NCBI GenBank assembly: GCA_905331475.1
Contig: CAJNYU010001162.1
Location: 22,171 to 86,170, forward strand
Length of the DNA stretch: 64,000 nt
Direction: 5' to 3'
Origin: Rotaria socialis
Lineage: Eukaryota > Rotifera > Eurotatoria > Philodinida > Philodinidae
Within the stretch, counting starts at the first letter, position 1, and every line of letters begins with the position of its first letter. Positions 49,396 to 62,800 of the stretch are shown piece by piece. The position numbers and the translations under genes are program-made. The notes below the pieces were generated by a model. It did no database searches and was not told the origin of the DNA. It saw only the letters and a program-made list of their open reading frames with translations.

Positions 49396-50634
49396 CAGGC
49401 TGCTGAGAATATTCTGAATAAATATACCTGCTTTATGCTGCTATTAAATAGTTTCTGCTGCCATTTATCTATCAGCAAAAACAAACCATTTCTTTTCAAA
49501 TTCTATAGAACTATTCGACGAAAAGATGTAAATTGCTGAATTGAATAATAAAACCGTTTTTCGAAATAAAAGCTAGTATTGTTGCCACTTCCTACATAAT
49601 TATGTGTCATTAAGAATTCTATTATTCCCGCTGACATATTGAAATGTGAATGCTATCAGGTATTGTTGATGATCAATGAGAGTAGCATTTTACAAAGCGG
49701 GCGGGCCCTTGGAATTTAAACCCCTACCCTGAAAAACATTTTTAAATCTAAAAAAGCAATATAATCGAGCATAGGAAGCGCGTCATGTATGTGAGAGGAA
49801 GCAATTAGCTCCCCTAAAGAAAATTAGTAAAAGCAATAATCTTTTATTGCTTCTCCTGATATTCCGATATTCTGATAGTTTTGTCAAATGCTTAGCTGTT
49901 GTGAGACTTAGTTTTTTCTCCTGAGACTAATTACATCGTGTATGTTGGACATTTATCTTCGCAAATAAATTCAAAGTCGATTAACACCACTTCATAGCAC
50001 AAAAATAAAGATTAGTGTTCTGCTTTTCTGTGATTCAGAGTGAAACTCTCGATCAACTCGCATCGTTTTGTATTTTGCCCGATTTTTTACAGTGTTATTT
50101 ATTACGTTTAAATATATTTATATGGCGGTGATGTTTTTTTTTAGTTAGAGCTCTTTATTAAGGGATACCGTCAACAATATCCAATGCTATGAGCGAACTC
50201 ACTTCTGTAGCCTGAAAAAAAACAATTTGAAATAACAGAATGGAAGGAACGAGTCGAAAATCGGGAAAAGAATACAAATGTGAAGATCAAAAGACAGTAA
50301 CAAGAGCAAGAGAATGGACGACGTAAATAGGCAATTGTGTTTCGAAACATACTTAATTTCGTGGATAAAGACTACTGACTGAGAATGAGATTGAAAGACT
50401 AGGAAGACAACATCGAGAAACAGCAGTGGCTTTGACAAGAGTGGTCAACGAGGATAAGATAAGATGTAATCGAGGAGAGTCATACGGTTTTCCGTTGTTA
50501 AATCCCAAATATATTTGGGGATTTTACCTCTTTCAAAGATAGTTTTTCTTTCTATCGCTAGTGCTGGATTGTTAACATATTCGTAGATGTATAGAATTGA
50601 CATTTTGTGCTGTAAATCATCTTGAATAACACTA
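49396..50634. other. Intergenic, possible degraded coding sequence at its right end
   Basis: Minus-strand frame 50445-50634 reads somewhat like protein (segments QDDLQHKMSILYIYEY and IPKYIWDLTTENRMTLLDY) and stops at 50445. It is cut by the palindromic element at 50635. No family was recognised and no frame continues on the far side. The rest is featureless. Confidence 0.3.
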
Positions 50635-51145
50635 CACTGCAAAAAAACAGGTACTTTACGGAACCTCGAAAAAAGGTTCGGTAGATAACAGAAAGCTTTC
50701 AAATGCGTTCAAAATTTCAAAAAAAGAATAAAAAAATCCACGGAACCTTTAAAGGATCTTACCGTGTACCCAAGGTAAAATCCTTTTTTCTTCGAAACCT
50801 TTTTAAGTTCCGTACACCAAAAAATAGGTTTTGTAGGAAAATACGAAACCTTTAGAGTTTCGTATTAAATATAATAGTTTTACAGGAAGTCCAGTACGAA
50901 ACCACGAGGTTTAATACGAAAATTTAAAGGTTTCGTATGTTCCTACAAAACCTATTTTTTGGTGTACGGAACTTAAAAAGGTTTCGAAGAAAAAAGGATC
51001 TTCACTTGGGTACATGGTAGGATCCTTTAAAGGTTCCGTGAATTTTTTATTCTTTTTTTGAAACTTTGAACACATTTGCAAGCTTTTTGTTGTCTACCGA
51101 ACCTTTTTTTTGAAATTCCGTAAAGTACCTATTTTTTTTATAGTG
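50635..51145. mobile_element. Near-perfect palindromic (foldback) element with TA target duplication
   Basis: Almost the whole 511 bp is one inverted repeat. The left arm starts CACTGCAAAAAAACAGGTAC; the right arm, inverted, starts CACTATAAAAAAAATAGGTA. The arms contain matching GGAACC/GGTTCC-type segments up to a short centre near 50890. TA flanks both sides (50633-50634 and 51146-51147), as for Tc1/mariner-type insertions. There is no coding capacity of its own. Confidence 0.75.
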
Positions 51146-52380
51146 TATGTTAGATGAGTTTTTCTTCGACAATGATCCAAAACATAATTGATCTTTCTTT
51201 GTAGATGCCACATATTGATTATCTTCAGACAAACTATTGATTCTATATTCTCAGATTTATTACCATGAATAGAAATGAGCAGATATACTATCATGTATTG
51301 AAAAGATAGCTTGTTTACAACAAAGATATTTCCTTCATTTTGGTCTAGTCAATCTTAAATTGACAGTTTTTGAAGAAAATGATGTCAATTCTATTGCATA
51401 TTGCTTGTGTAGCTCGATGACTTTCTATAAGTATCGATTCAATATTCATTGAGAACGACAAAAAAGACAATTGACTGCAGTCTAGAAATGTTATTATTGC
51501 AGGCCTAATCAATATAACCTTAAAATACAGCTACGACTGAAAAGATTAGCCGTTGATATTTATCTATTTCGATTTTCAAAAAGCCAAAAAGGATTTATGC
51601 TGATTCAATAAATGTTCTTTGATACGCTGACTTTTTTTACAACAGCTATTATTGACTGATAAAAAAATCGACTCTACTCTTTTTTTCTATGGTGACAGGG
51701 CTAATGAGAGACACTATTTGAGTTTCTCGATATTTTAGCATCAATAAATGATCGATTGGAAAAATGATGATATTTATAGACCTCTCGAAAATAACTAGAT
51801 GTTTACTGTCCTTGTCTTTAGATCTGTATTATTCGATCAATGAATGCTTATAATCAATTAGTAATGAGATATTCTTGTTTTTTACTAGAAAATGAGCTCA
51901 TGTATCGGACTGAAATACCCGGACCTTAACTGATATTAGGTTCAACTATCAGTAGATTATTTTCATCTACCATTCGAATAATAAGTAATTGAGAGTTTTC
52001 TTGCGACCCTTTCATAGAAAAAATGTATGTTTCTGTTAGAACTTAACAAATACAAGTAGGTATTGCACTCGCACTTTCCTCGAAAAGTCTGATTAATCAA
52101 TATATTACTCTATTTTTATCATTTCATTTCATTTCTTCTTCTTTCAAAGTCTACCAATATTTCCTATTGGTTTGTTCTCAGTGACTAGTTGTACTGGTCT
52201 CTATTTTATGTTTCAAAATTTGATTCATTAGTTTATTTTGAAACTTAGGACTCCAATATTCACTAAGTTCCTATAAGAGCATTTTTCTAATTGTATGCAC
52301 ATTTTCTTACCCACAAGATCATAAATATATGAAGTGATCGAATTATATTCATGTTTCAATTTCGTTTTAGATCAATAAAA
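51146..52380. other. Intergenic, upstream of the S9 peptidase
   Basis: No gene recognised. An acceptor-like TTTCGTTTTAG at about 52360-52370, just before the peptidase ATG, may end a 5'UTR intron or be a trans-splice site. Confidence 0.4.
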
Positions 52381-54527
52381 ATGAATTCAATAATAAACTA
52401 TCTTAGTTTTGTTTTGATCTTTCTTCTCAATAGTTGCAATTCGTGGTCAACGCCTAAAATAACATTGGATGAATTTTTTAACAACACCGAATTTCTGTCA
52501 TTGACGCTTGCCCCCAAAAATGATCCATGGATTCTTATTCAAACAATCTATCCCAGATGGGATCAAAATATCTATGAATACCATCTTCATCTTCAATCGC
52601 TGAATGGTACCAATAGAAAGTTGATAACTCGGCATACGACAGATTCATCGAGGCCTCTCTGGCAAGATGATTGTATTGCATACATTTTTGAAGATCAATC
52701 TAAGAAAGTCAATGACGACGAGCAACAGCATTTCATTCAACTTTATTCAACTCGAACTCAACAAATATTTTCTCTCGCACTTGGTAAAGAACCTATTCAT
52801 GCATTCACTTGGTCCAATAAGAACACTAGCCTCTATTTTGCTACACAAACTTCATGGAGTAAAGAATCAGAAAATGAATACAAAAACGAATGGAACGATG
52901 CAATTGAATATCGAGAAAAAGAACGCGGTGATACAATCTTTCGTGTTAATTTTGAAGATTTTGCACAGATTCGAATCGAAGCTGTTACAAACGTTTCATT
53001 ACAAGTAGCTGAATTGTTATGCTCGCCAGACGGAAAAACTCTCGTCTTCTCTACTGTATCAAGATCACGACAGATTGAATCGATAAATGACTACGAAATC
53101 TATTCGTTTGACTTGATCAACCATCTATCATCTAGTCCAGTTCAACTAACAAATAATCAAGCAATTGAACGGAATTTGAAATGGTTCAACGATGATTCTA
53201 TCCTATTCACAGTTACTGGTGAAGGATCTATCGAAGGTGAATATCATGATACTCAAGGACGGCTCTATTCAATCAGTCTCGTCAATCGCCGAATCCATCG
53301 TTGGGCTGACCAATTTACAGGTTCAGTAAAGGGTTTCGCTTTACTAGACCACGGGCATCGAGGTGTAATTATACTTGGTCAATTGAATACCGAGATTCAA
53401 ATTTACACTCAATTGTCACCAACCAGCCCATTGATAAAACAAATAGGATGGAATGGGAGCTATGAAAAGCTGGTCACTAGTTCTACAAATAACATATCTA
53501 TGATTGCTTTTATTCACTCATCATTTGATACACCACAAGAGGTGTATTTCGTTGATGTTATTGAGCATCTTAGCATTGCTAACATAGTAACAAATGAAAA
53601 TATAATATTTACGAAAAGAAATCTACCGAAGGGTAAATCGTATCAATGGATGAATGAAGAAGATGGTACTGAAATCGAAGGTGTTCTACTCTATCCACCA
53701 GATAAATTTGAGCAGAAAAATTTGCCATTATTAGTGCTTATTCACGGTGGACCTTATAGTGCAAGTTTGAACGCTTTTCGTGCAGACTGGTATACTTGTG
53801 CTATGATGCTAGCCACGGAGGGTTGGCTTGTATTGCAGCCTAACTATCGAGGTTCGACAGGTCTGTAAAATTTCTTGAATTAAGTTTTCAATTTTAGTAT
53901 GCCAACCACGTATTTGTTTTTTGTATAGGTTATGGCGATCAGTTTCTGCATGATGTTATACATGAATTCCTTTCTCGACCGGGCAAAGATATTCTATTTG
54001 GCGTAGATGCATTAATAAAAGATGGAATTGCAGATCCTAAAAAACTCGCCATTAACGGTTATAGTTACGGTGGATATTTAACAAATTGGTTAATCACACA
54101 AACAACTCGTTTTAACGCTGCTATTACTGGTGCTGGTGGAGTAGAAAATGTGGTTGATTGGGGCACCAACGATATGCCATTGAGTAATTTTTACTTCTTA
54201 GGTGGTTTTCCATGGCAAATTCCTAGCCGCTATCAAGAAGAAGCTGCTATATTTCAATTGAACAAAGTTCGGACACCAACACATATTATTACTGGTGGCA
54301 ATGATATTCGAGTTCCAGTTGCACATAGTTATCTATTAGAGCGAGCACTTCGTTCACTTGATATTCCGCACAAGTTGATCATCTTCCCGAATGAAGGTCA
54401 TGATATTGGTATAAATCCATGGCATGGGAAAATCAAAATTCGAGAAGAATTGAAATGGTTACACAAATACGGTTCTAGTTGCGTATCGGCATGCGAAGAA
54501 ACGTTGATTTCAGTTGGTAATAGCTGA
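52381..54527 (+). CDS. Secreted prolyl-oligopeptidase-family (S9) serine peptidase
   Basis: Two exons, 52381-53860 and 53929-54527 (2079 nt, 692 aa); the 68-nt intron splits a Gly codon after NYRGST. A signal peptide (MNSIINYLSFVLIFLLNSC...) indicates secretion or lysosomal targeting. The N-terminal ~400 residues read as the family's beta-propeller (for example SPDGKTLVFST). The C-terminal alpha/beta-hydrolase domain starts at about LPLLVLIHGGPY and has the nucleophile Ser in NGYSYGGY, Asp in GGNDIRVP and His in NEGHDIG. All three catalytic residues are present. It most resembles acylaminoacyl-peptidase/DPP-like S9C enzymes. An in-frame ATG at 52351 lies in the presumed upstream non-coding part, so I use 52381, which gives the better signal peptide. 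Confidence 0.92.
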
Positions 54528-54674
54528 TAAATGAATCTAGAAATTACCTTGTTTTTTTTCTATGATCTATAAATTTTATAAACAGCAATAATCTATTGAA
54601 GCGAAACTCAGGCGATAGAAATGGCAATCATGTATCTCAATAGTCAACTACCATAGAAGCATCTATATGTACTG

Positions 54675-55297
54675 ACGAGGGAAGGTCGCCAAGTGTTCAA
54701 TCGCTTTTGCGTTGAAACTACTTACATTATGAAACTTCCAAGGAGTTATGAATACGCTGAAAATATTTTGGGGGGATAGCTTATTGTTACGAAAACAGAT
54801 CATTTCTAAAGTATGGGTTTTAGTGAGAGCCTCCCCCCCTCAGGAACATTATAAAAAAATTGATTTTCGAATTTCAACTTGAAACTTACATAGAAAGACG
54901 CCCTAAGGAAAACAACTTTTTTGTGAACGTTTCAGATCTTTCTACGTTTCCTATCACTAGACACAGGTATTGTGAAATTTTTATTTTACATCTTTCAAGT
55001 AAAGTGGCAGATTATATGAGAAAAACAAATTCAATGACCAAAAACATTCATAAAACACTATTCTCGTTGAGGCCTATTGCTATATAAAATTTCAAATCAA
55101 ACTTCGAAAATCAATTTTTCTAATGTTCCTGAGGGGGAGTACGACAATCATAAAAGAATGCCATAAAAATGGCCTTTTTTCGTAACAGTAAGCTATCCGC
55201 CCAAAATATTTTCAGCGTATTCATAACTCCTTGAAAACTACATATTGTAAGCAGTTTCAACGCAAAAGCGATTGAACACTTGGTGGGCTTCCCTCGT
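54675..55297. mobile_element. Foldback element with ~210-bp inverted arms
   Basis: The left arm starts ACGAGGGAAGGTCGCCAAGT. The right arm, inverted, starts ACGAGGGAAGCCCACCAAGT. The arms run to about 54888 and from about 55083 and include matching GTTCAATCGCTTTTGCGTTG segments. About 195 bp of non-repeated sequence lies between them. No clear target duplication. It lies 148 bp past the peptidase stop. Confidence 0.65.
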
Positions 55298-56334
55298 GAG
55301 AACAAAAATTGATATCAATTCAGAACCAGTTGTATAATTAAATCGAAGCTTTCTTTATATACCTAAAAGATTTAAAAAATAATTAATAATAATAGGAAAC
55401 TTGTGCTTTAAGTTTTATATGCCATTTATTATTATTATTATTATTATTTTCCGAGTAGAAGAATAAGTAAAAGTTTCCGTTCTTATAAGGACGCGTGATT
55501 TTTATCACCTCATCCATCTGTTCATTGCAATTGAATTTTGAAAATGTCGCATTGATGAATATTGGCTATATTGTCGAGCAAGTATATGTCTATGTATTGT
55601 CAACATACGACGATCTTCGCAATACTGAAAAGAAAGAGTTTTGCCTAGAAACTTGTACAGAACAGTAATACATGAGGCGGAGGATCGAGTTTTCTAGGTA
55701 TTTGAAATTATTTTAAATGTACAATTCAAATTTCATTAACTTTCTTGTGTCAATAGTAATAGTTCGCTCTGACAATCTGCTTTAAATCTAGTCGAAATTC
55801 TCTACGTTTTGGAAACGCATGATTGGTCACTCATTCCATCAATAATTTGCACGATGGATTTATCGTGATCGTAACTAATGTGCATAGCATATGCAATGTG
55901 GGTTCTGATGAGTAAACATGTTTTGATAAGAAATGAATATATAAAATATATAAAGCACACCCCGATTCTTTGTACAATGAACAGCATATAATCATCGCCT
56001 AGAACAAATTGCAATCGACTTTAAATTCACAGTAAGTTAATCTTTTTCTTGAATTTTACTTTATTTCTGCGATATTCGAAGTTCAATTATACTTAAGTTA
56101 GTATCATATAAATCTAACTTCATAGATTTAAACGAAAGAATAGAAGACTGAATAAATTACAGTTAAGTATATCAAGAACATACAGTGTCAAAACTAACAA
56201 GGACTTTTTTTCGATAAAGTAAATAAGTGACTGAACTAAAAAAAACATTATTCGTGATTTTCAATAGTGTTTAGCAATAGTATCTGCAATCATCCAAACA
56301 ATGATGAATAGAGGATCCCATACGTGAGACGTGG
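55298..56334. other. Intergenic with (TTA)n microsatellite
   Basis: A TTA/ATT trinucleotide run is at about 55423-55448. No gene recognised. Confidence 0.5.
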
Positions 56335-57889
56335 CCAAGTTCCCAGAAGTCGGGAACTCTTCTGGAATTGGGAACTCAAAAATAAATAAGCGACAACGAG
56401 CGATGTGAAGCCACAACACGTGAAGCATCTCAGGGAAGTCAGGGTAACCAAGGAACTCTGGGAAAGCAACGGTTTTCTGATCGATCGATAGGATCAATTT
56501 TGAGCTGAAAGCATGCGAAATAAAAAAATTTTCCTCTAAAAGAAAGATTCACGTGTGAAAATGCATTGTGTTCTTTCACGAACGCTATCAATGAAATTCT
56601 GATTGCATGAAGCACGCTTTATCAGGTAAGTGATCGTACAAGAATTTCGTATGCTTTGCACAAGTTAAGAGATGTGATGTGGTCTAGAAGATTAAAACTT
56701 TCGCTACGGGACGTTCGTTCACAACATTACGGCTTTCGTTACTTTGAAGGTTGAAATTCATGCTTTTATGGCAGGCGCCGCAGCGAGAGCGATGTTGAGC
56801 GTTCATCTCTTTTTCTTGAGGGTGTGGGTGTGGGTGAGGGATCGGTGTGAGTGTTGCTATTCTAACTGATCCACCGACACTCAACTTCGTGTGTTATAGA
56901 ACAACCATATCTTTGACACAGTAATAATAACATCATTTCCCACATACTTAACAACTTTCCACTACAAGAGATTCATCACGCCTTTTCTCTGATTATCGCC
57001 AACCGATTCAATAGGTTTCACAAGTTTCCACCAAATTCATTTTGCCTCAAGTACATGGGTACTAGACTTAAATACGGCAAATTGAACGTCACTGTCAATT
57101 CGTTCTATTATAAATCCCGCTGAGACTGCCAGTCCTGTCGCGACACCGACTGTCATAACTAGACTTGTGTGTTCCTCTGTAAATGTGAATATTATCAACA
57201 GCTGCAACACCATTAGAGGAATAGCTACACAAACAGATATATATATATTTAGATACTGTCCGCTACCAATTGCTGTCTGGATAGATATATAACCTGATTT
57301 ACCTATTTATCTACCCATATAAGCACCTAGAAACATTTCACAGATAGAATATCTTCGTCACTTGAAAACTGAATGATACCATCAATCATGATTCTCCTAT
57401 ATCCCACTATCACCGAAGCCGAACGATCCGAAGCTCCCAAATTCCACTTTTATTCAACGTATAAATTTATCAAAGCATAATAAACAATCACTCTAAAATA
57501 TCGCAACTCATTCTTAAGCGAACAGACAATTGGCGCATTTTACCACTGTGACCTCATATATCTATTATGTCAATGGATATGCCCTCACTCAATTATGTCC
57601 ATTATTCCGATTAGATATCATGCCAATTAAGTATAGTACTCGATATACTGATGGTCCAACCCGAACGAATTGAGTCCAGGCTCTTATTTCCCTCATATTT
57701 GTGACCTCACTGACTTCCCAAAGTTCCTTGGTTTCCCAGACTTCCATGACTTCCTTGAGTTCGTTGGAGTCCCTAAGTTTCTTGGAATCCCTCATAACGT
57801 TGCTATGCTTTGGTTTATCATCACTTATTCATGTTCATTCATTTTTGAGTTCCCAGTTCCCAACGAATTCTCGACTTCTGGGAACTTGG
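56335..57889. repeat. Inverted repeat pair flanking 1.2 kb (possible non-autonomous element)
   Basis: The left copy (56335 to about 56466) begins CCAAGTTCCCAGAAGTCGGG. The right copy (about 57711-57889) is inverted and, read inward, begins CCAAGTTCCCAGAAGTCGAG. Both are full of GTTCCC/GGGAAC motifs. The interior has no recognisable gene. It includes a short TGTGGGTGTGGG stretch near 56822-56836. No target duplication was identified, so this may be one element or two inverted copies. Confidence 0.5.
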
Positions 57890-58033
57890 ACACTGCTGTG
57901 GATGTTATTTCAGAAACAAACGAAAAACACATCAGTTGATTTTAATTATGGAAAAATTAATGTTAGACTAAAAAACTGCTTTCTTTGCTAATAGTGTTTT
58001 TGTTTAATTTTAGTATTTCCGTAAAATTCAATC

Positions 58034-59026
58034 ATGTCTTTCACAGAGAAAGATGAAGTACTACTGTTAAAAGATCAATTGAAAACATGCCGAATATGTT
58101 GGGATAGCGGCAATTCTAATGATTTAATTAGTCCATGTTTATGTAGTGGTAGCTCTGCGTATGTTCACACAAATTTTTTAAACGATTGACGTTCAGAAAA
58201 TTCACGTGGGAAATGTTTCAAGTTTTGTGGCATCTGTCAATTTGAATACATCATTGAAACTATTCAAAATGATCCCAAAACTGAAAGAAAAAGGCTCTTG
58301 AAATATAATTTCGTTGTTATTCGTGATGCAATAGTATTTATTCTTGTGATTCAATTAGTGGCTATTACTTTAGGTTTTCTGATAAGGGCTATCAACAAAA
58401 ATGATGAGATCATCAAAAGTCTCTATTCAGACTCCACAAGTGAATTCACAGTTTACTACCTGAGTGGTTCCATATTATTATTGGGCATTGTGGGATTTTT
58501 ATCTTTAATTATCTTTTATTGTGTGAGTACAACGTTGATGAATCGCAGAAGATCTAGCAGAATCAGTCATAATCAAAGTAGTGGCGCAGACGGATTGTTT
58601 GCTAGCGCAGTAGCTATTGTAACGATATGTGCTGTAATTGGATTTTTCGTTGGAATTGTTCTTAGTGTAATCATTTTAAGAAAAATAATGAAATACCACG
58701 CAAGTAAATTATGGTTACGACAAGAAGCCGAGAAATATGTCGTGAAAGATTTTCAAGGACAAAGACAAGAATTAGAAAAATATAAAAAAAACTCTCCTAC
58801 ACTCACAATGATGTTGGCAGACGAACAAGATTTTATATCAATACTCATTTTCGCTGTAATTGATTACATACGTTGTAACTCAATTGGACCTAAATGTTTG
58901 GTTTTTTTCTTTTTTTTTGAAATCATGCTTGCCTCGTGCAATGATACGTTTGTTCGTATCCATATTTTGCAAGTAGTTATACTTTCTGTTAATTCGTATT
59001 TACTTGCTCAATTGATTGTACAATAG
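58034..59026 (+). pseudogene. RING-CH (MARCH-type) membrane E3 ligase, decayed copy
   Basis: The frame starts at ATG 58034. A RING-CH domain is recognisable: TCRICWDSG, SPCLCSGS, YVH, then CGICQFEY. At least two membrane helices follow (VFILVIQLVAITLGFLIRA and VAIVTICAVIGFFVGIVL, with another near LLLGIVGFLSLIIFY). Intact family members ubiquitinate membrane proteins. Two defects fall in the finger. The Cys expected two residues after the zinc-binding His (YVH-x-x-C) is Phe, and a TGA stop (58187-58189) stands where the family's conserved Trp is expected, with the same frame continuing for 240 codons beyond. Reads should confirm that the stop is genuine; otherwise this is a pseudogene or a truncated protein. 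Confidence 0.7.
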
Positions 59027-59840
59027 ATCTGTGACATGAGGATGAACTTCTTCCTATTACATCCTGTCAAGCTAACGAGCTAGTTCCTATCTATTTATCA
59101 AATGGCTTCATAGCAAATCGCCAAAACTCCGCTTTGATTCCCTTTAAACAGTGCCATTCTAGGTATCTTGGGCTCAACAAATAAATTATGAATATTTCTT
59201 GGAAAAATATCTCAGCATCGCACTTTAGCATTTCATTTTGATTACATGGTTGCTTTTTAGCATATACTACTTAATATTTTGTTAATTTATATTTCTAAAT
59301 GGTTAATATTATTTGGTACTATTCACAGAAACCCATATTTCGTAGTAACGGAAAAATTGAAATAAATCTCCCACTCTTCTAATCAACATGCTTATGAGCA
59401 ACCAATAAGATAATCTGATACCAGCAGAAACTAGCTCCACTAAGTAGAGCTCGCATTTTCAAGAAAATGCTTCGAAAAACTACCGCCTGAATGAGCTTAC
59501 TTCCCAACAAGCATATAATAGATTTCTTTAGCAATCGATATAGAGAAAGCCTTTTTTCCTTGAACAAATAATGTAAAGAATCACGATTACATGTTATCTT
59601 ATTATGCATTTGGGAGTATATTGACTGATCCTTATTCTAATTAAAACTATATAATTAGCCATAATCATGTTTATTAAAATGTTCTTACCCAAGAATGTTT
59701 TCCGAATGAAACAAAAAAATTCATAAACAGACTGGAATATTCAATAGAAAAAACAATTTTGGGTCGATTTTTTCACTTGAAATTCAAAAACATGTTGGAT
59801 ATTTTCTCTTTACGTTTACTGTATGTTATTAATTCATTGT
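59027..59840. other. Intergenic, no gene recognised
   Basis: Spacer between the convergent RING-CH pseudogene and the tandem-exon gene. No supported feature. Confidence 0.45.
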
Positions 59841-62800
59841 TTATGGTAAAAAACTAACACGATCTGGACCAAGTGTAGTAATTGAAAATGGTCCGGTAGT
59901 ATCAATAGGAAACGTTGTAACGACCAGTTTATATGAAACACCAGCCTCTAAATAAGCGATCAATCTAAACTGATCACTACCAGGATAATCGTCATTGGAT
60001 GTTATCAAGTTGAGACTAGGATCAGATGGATAAAAGATGCCTGTGAATAGATAGCCAAACGTGTCCATACTACTTGAACTTGTGAAACTGTAAACGCCTG
60101 TGGTATAAATAATGACCGAGATCTCCTTATAGTATTTCCCTGAGTTGGGATTGCGTTCACTATTGAGCGTTAAAGCACCTGAATAACTGGTAGAAATAGA
60201 ACCTTCCGGAAATCCAGTAATTTCCCAATTTGGATATTCGGTTGATTGCTCGAATTCTACTATGGCTTCAGTACTTGTTGCTATTGTTGTTGTTTCAGAT
60301 GACACTAGAAATGTGAAACATAAAATAATGATCCAGTCTACTCATAAAATACATTTTCTTCTTCTGAAGTACCTATTCACCGTTTTTGTCTATATTTTAA
60401 AACATTTTATCATTACGGATATACAACTTCATTCTGTTATACAATAATGCTTATTCTACATTTTGATTTTTATGAAACTTCTTTATTACGACGGACTACC
60501 AACTCTGCATGGATGGTAATGGCAACACATCTTTCTATCATGATTCTGAATTCACAATTTCACCGAAAAATTTTACCATCCGATTTTCTCCTTTTGGATA
60601 TTATCATCAACTATTTCTAATCAATCTTCACGGAACTGTTTACAAAATCACGTACTTTCCTCGCTCTCTGCTCTCATAAAAACTTAAAATATACTCTCAT
60701 GTTAACATTTGAACCTATTTTCGGGTGCCCATTGAAAAATGTGTAATTTTTGTGATTCACGTCTTATCATAATAACGACGCACTTCATGCTTGACATTGA
60801 GACATGTGTATTTAGAATAAGATAATGATTCACTTACTTATCATTGTTGTGTCTGCAACGTTTCTTGGTAAGAAGTTAACATAAGTTGGTCCACGAGCAA
60901 TAACTGTGAATGCGCCCCTTACATCCGAGCCGAAAGTTGTAACAACTAATGTATATGTAACACCAGCCTCTAAATCAGCTATCAGTCTGAACTGATTACT
61001 ACCAGAATCATCATTGTATGTTAGCATGTTTAGATTTTGATTCGATGGATTAAATTGACCGGTGTACAGATAGCCAAAAGTGTCCATATTACTTGTACTA
61101 GTGAAACTGTAACTGCCTGTGATGTAAACGATGACTTCTATCGCTTCATAGTATTTGTTTTGGTTCGAGTACCGTTCGCTACTTAATGTTAAAGCACTTG
61201 AATAATAAGAGAGAATCGAATTTTCTGGAAATCCTGTTATTTCCCAATCTGGATATTGTGTATTCTCTGGATAGTCTGTTGATTGCTCGAATTCTACTGA
61301 TCCTTCAGACGTTGTCTCAGTTACAGACGGCACTAGAAATGTGAAACAGGAAATAATGATCTGATCTACGTTTGACAAGCCCTTTTTTCTTTTTCAGACA
61401 CTCATTTAGTATCTATTATTAAATTCAGAAGCAGTTTACCATTCTACTGGGTGAGTCATTTCCTTTATGGCACACTATTTAATAGTTTATTTACCGTGTT
61501 TAGCCTGACATATTTCGATAATGTACCTATCAAATAGTCCCAAAACACTGTGATATTTATAGAGCTTTACTAAAAACGCTCAATGTCCAATTTTCTTCTT
61601 TCGTATGCTATTAATTTTTCTCTCTTTTTGTTCTAATCAAAACTTAAACTGTATTCCAATTTAAAATTTTAAAGCTATGTTCCGATGCCCATTGATAATC
61701 TGTTATTATTGTTATGCAAGTATTATTATAGTTAGGATGATGCTTATGTGCGATTCTAAAGGGTGTGAACAGAAAACAGAAATTAATTTACTAACTTATC
61801 ATTGTTGTGTCTGTAACGTTTATTGGGAAGAAGTCAACATAACTTGGCCCAAGAGCAATAACTGTGAATGCACCCCTTACATCCGAGCCGAAAGTTGTAA
61901 CAACTAATGTATATGTAACACCAGCCTCTAAATAAGCTATCAGTCTGAACTGATTACTAGTAGAATAATCATCATTTTGTGTTAGCAAGTTCAGATTTTG
62001 ATTCGATGGATTAAATTCACCAGCGTACAGGTAACCCATAGTGTCTATTTGACTTGAACTTCTGAAACTGTAAGTGCCTGTGGTGTTAACAATGATTTCT
62101 ATCGCTTCATAGTATTTGTTTTGGTTCGGGTAGCGTTCGCTACTTAATGTTAAAGCACTTGAATAATTAGAGATTACCGAATTTTCTGGAAATCCTGTTA
62201 TTTCCCAATCCGGATATTGTGTCATATCAGGAAATTGTGTCATATCTGGATAGTCTGTTGATTGCTCGAATTCTACTGATCCTTCAGACGTTGTCTCATT
62301 TCCCAACGGCACTAGAAATTCGTTTGAGTAAATAATGATGTAATATACAGGTAAATATGTTGGTCTACTTTTTAGACACTCATATTTAGGGTCAATTTAT
62401 GTATTAATAGGCAATTTATCAGTATGCATACAGGATACTATTCTCACTGACATACTGTTTGCTCCCTATTTCCGTGTTTAGTCCGAGATAGTACGATAAT
62501 CTGGCTGTCAAATAGTTTCTGAACATTTTGGTATTTATGAGATTTCTCACGGTAAACTACACTGTAAACTAGAAAATACATTATAGACTATAATGAAGGA
62601 TATTCTTGGAAAGTCCATACGAATTCAATGACAAATTTCTACTTTCTGGAAAATACGGTATTCAATAAGATTGAAAAACAAATTCGATTTTCTAGCTAGA
62701 AAATCGAATGTCAATTCGTATGGGCTTTTCTTGAAATTCGCATTTTATTTAGTAATTAGAGCATTTTCTAGAAATTGGAAATTCAATTTTCATCTTCAAT

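Noticed and set aside
51047..51294. Minus-strand frames over and beside the palindrome
   Set aside because: They follow from the inverted-repeat sequence or flank it, and do not join to the frame at 50445-50634 when the element is removed.
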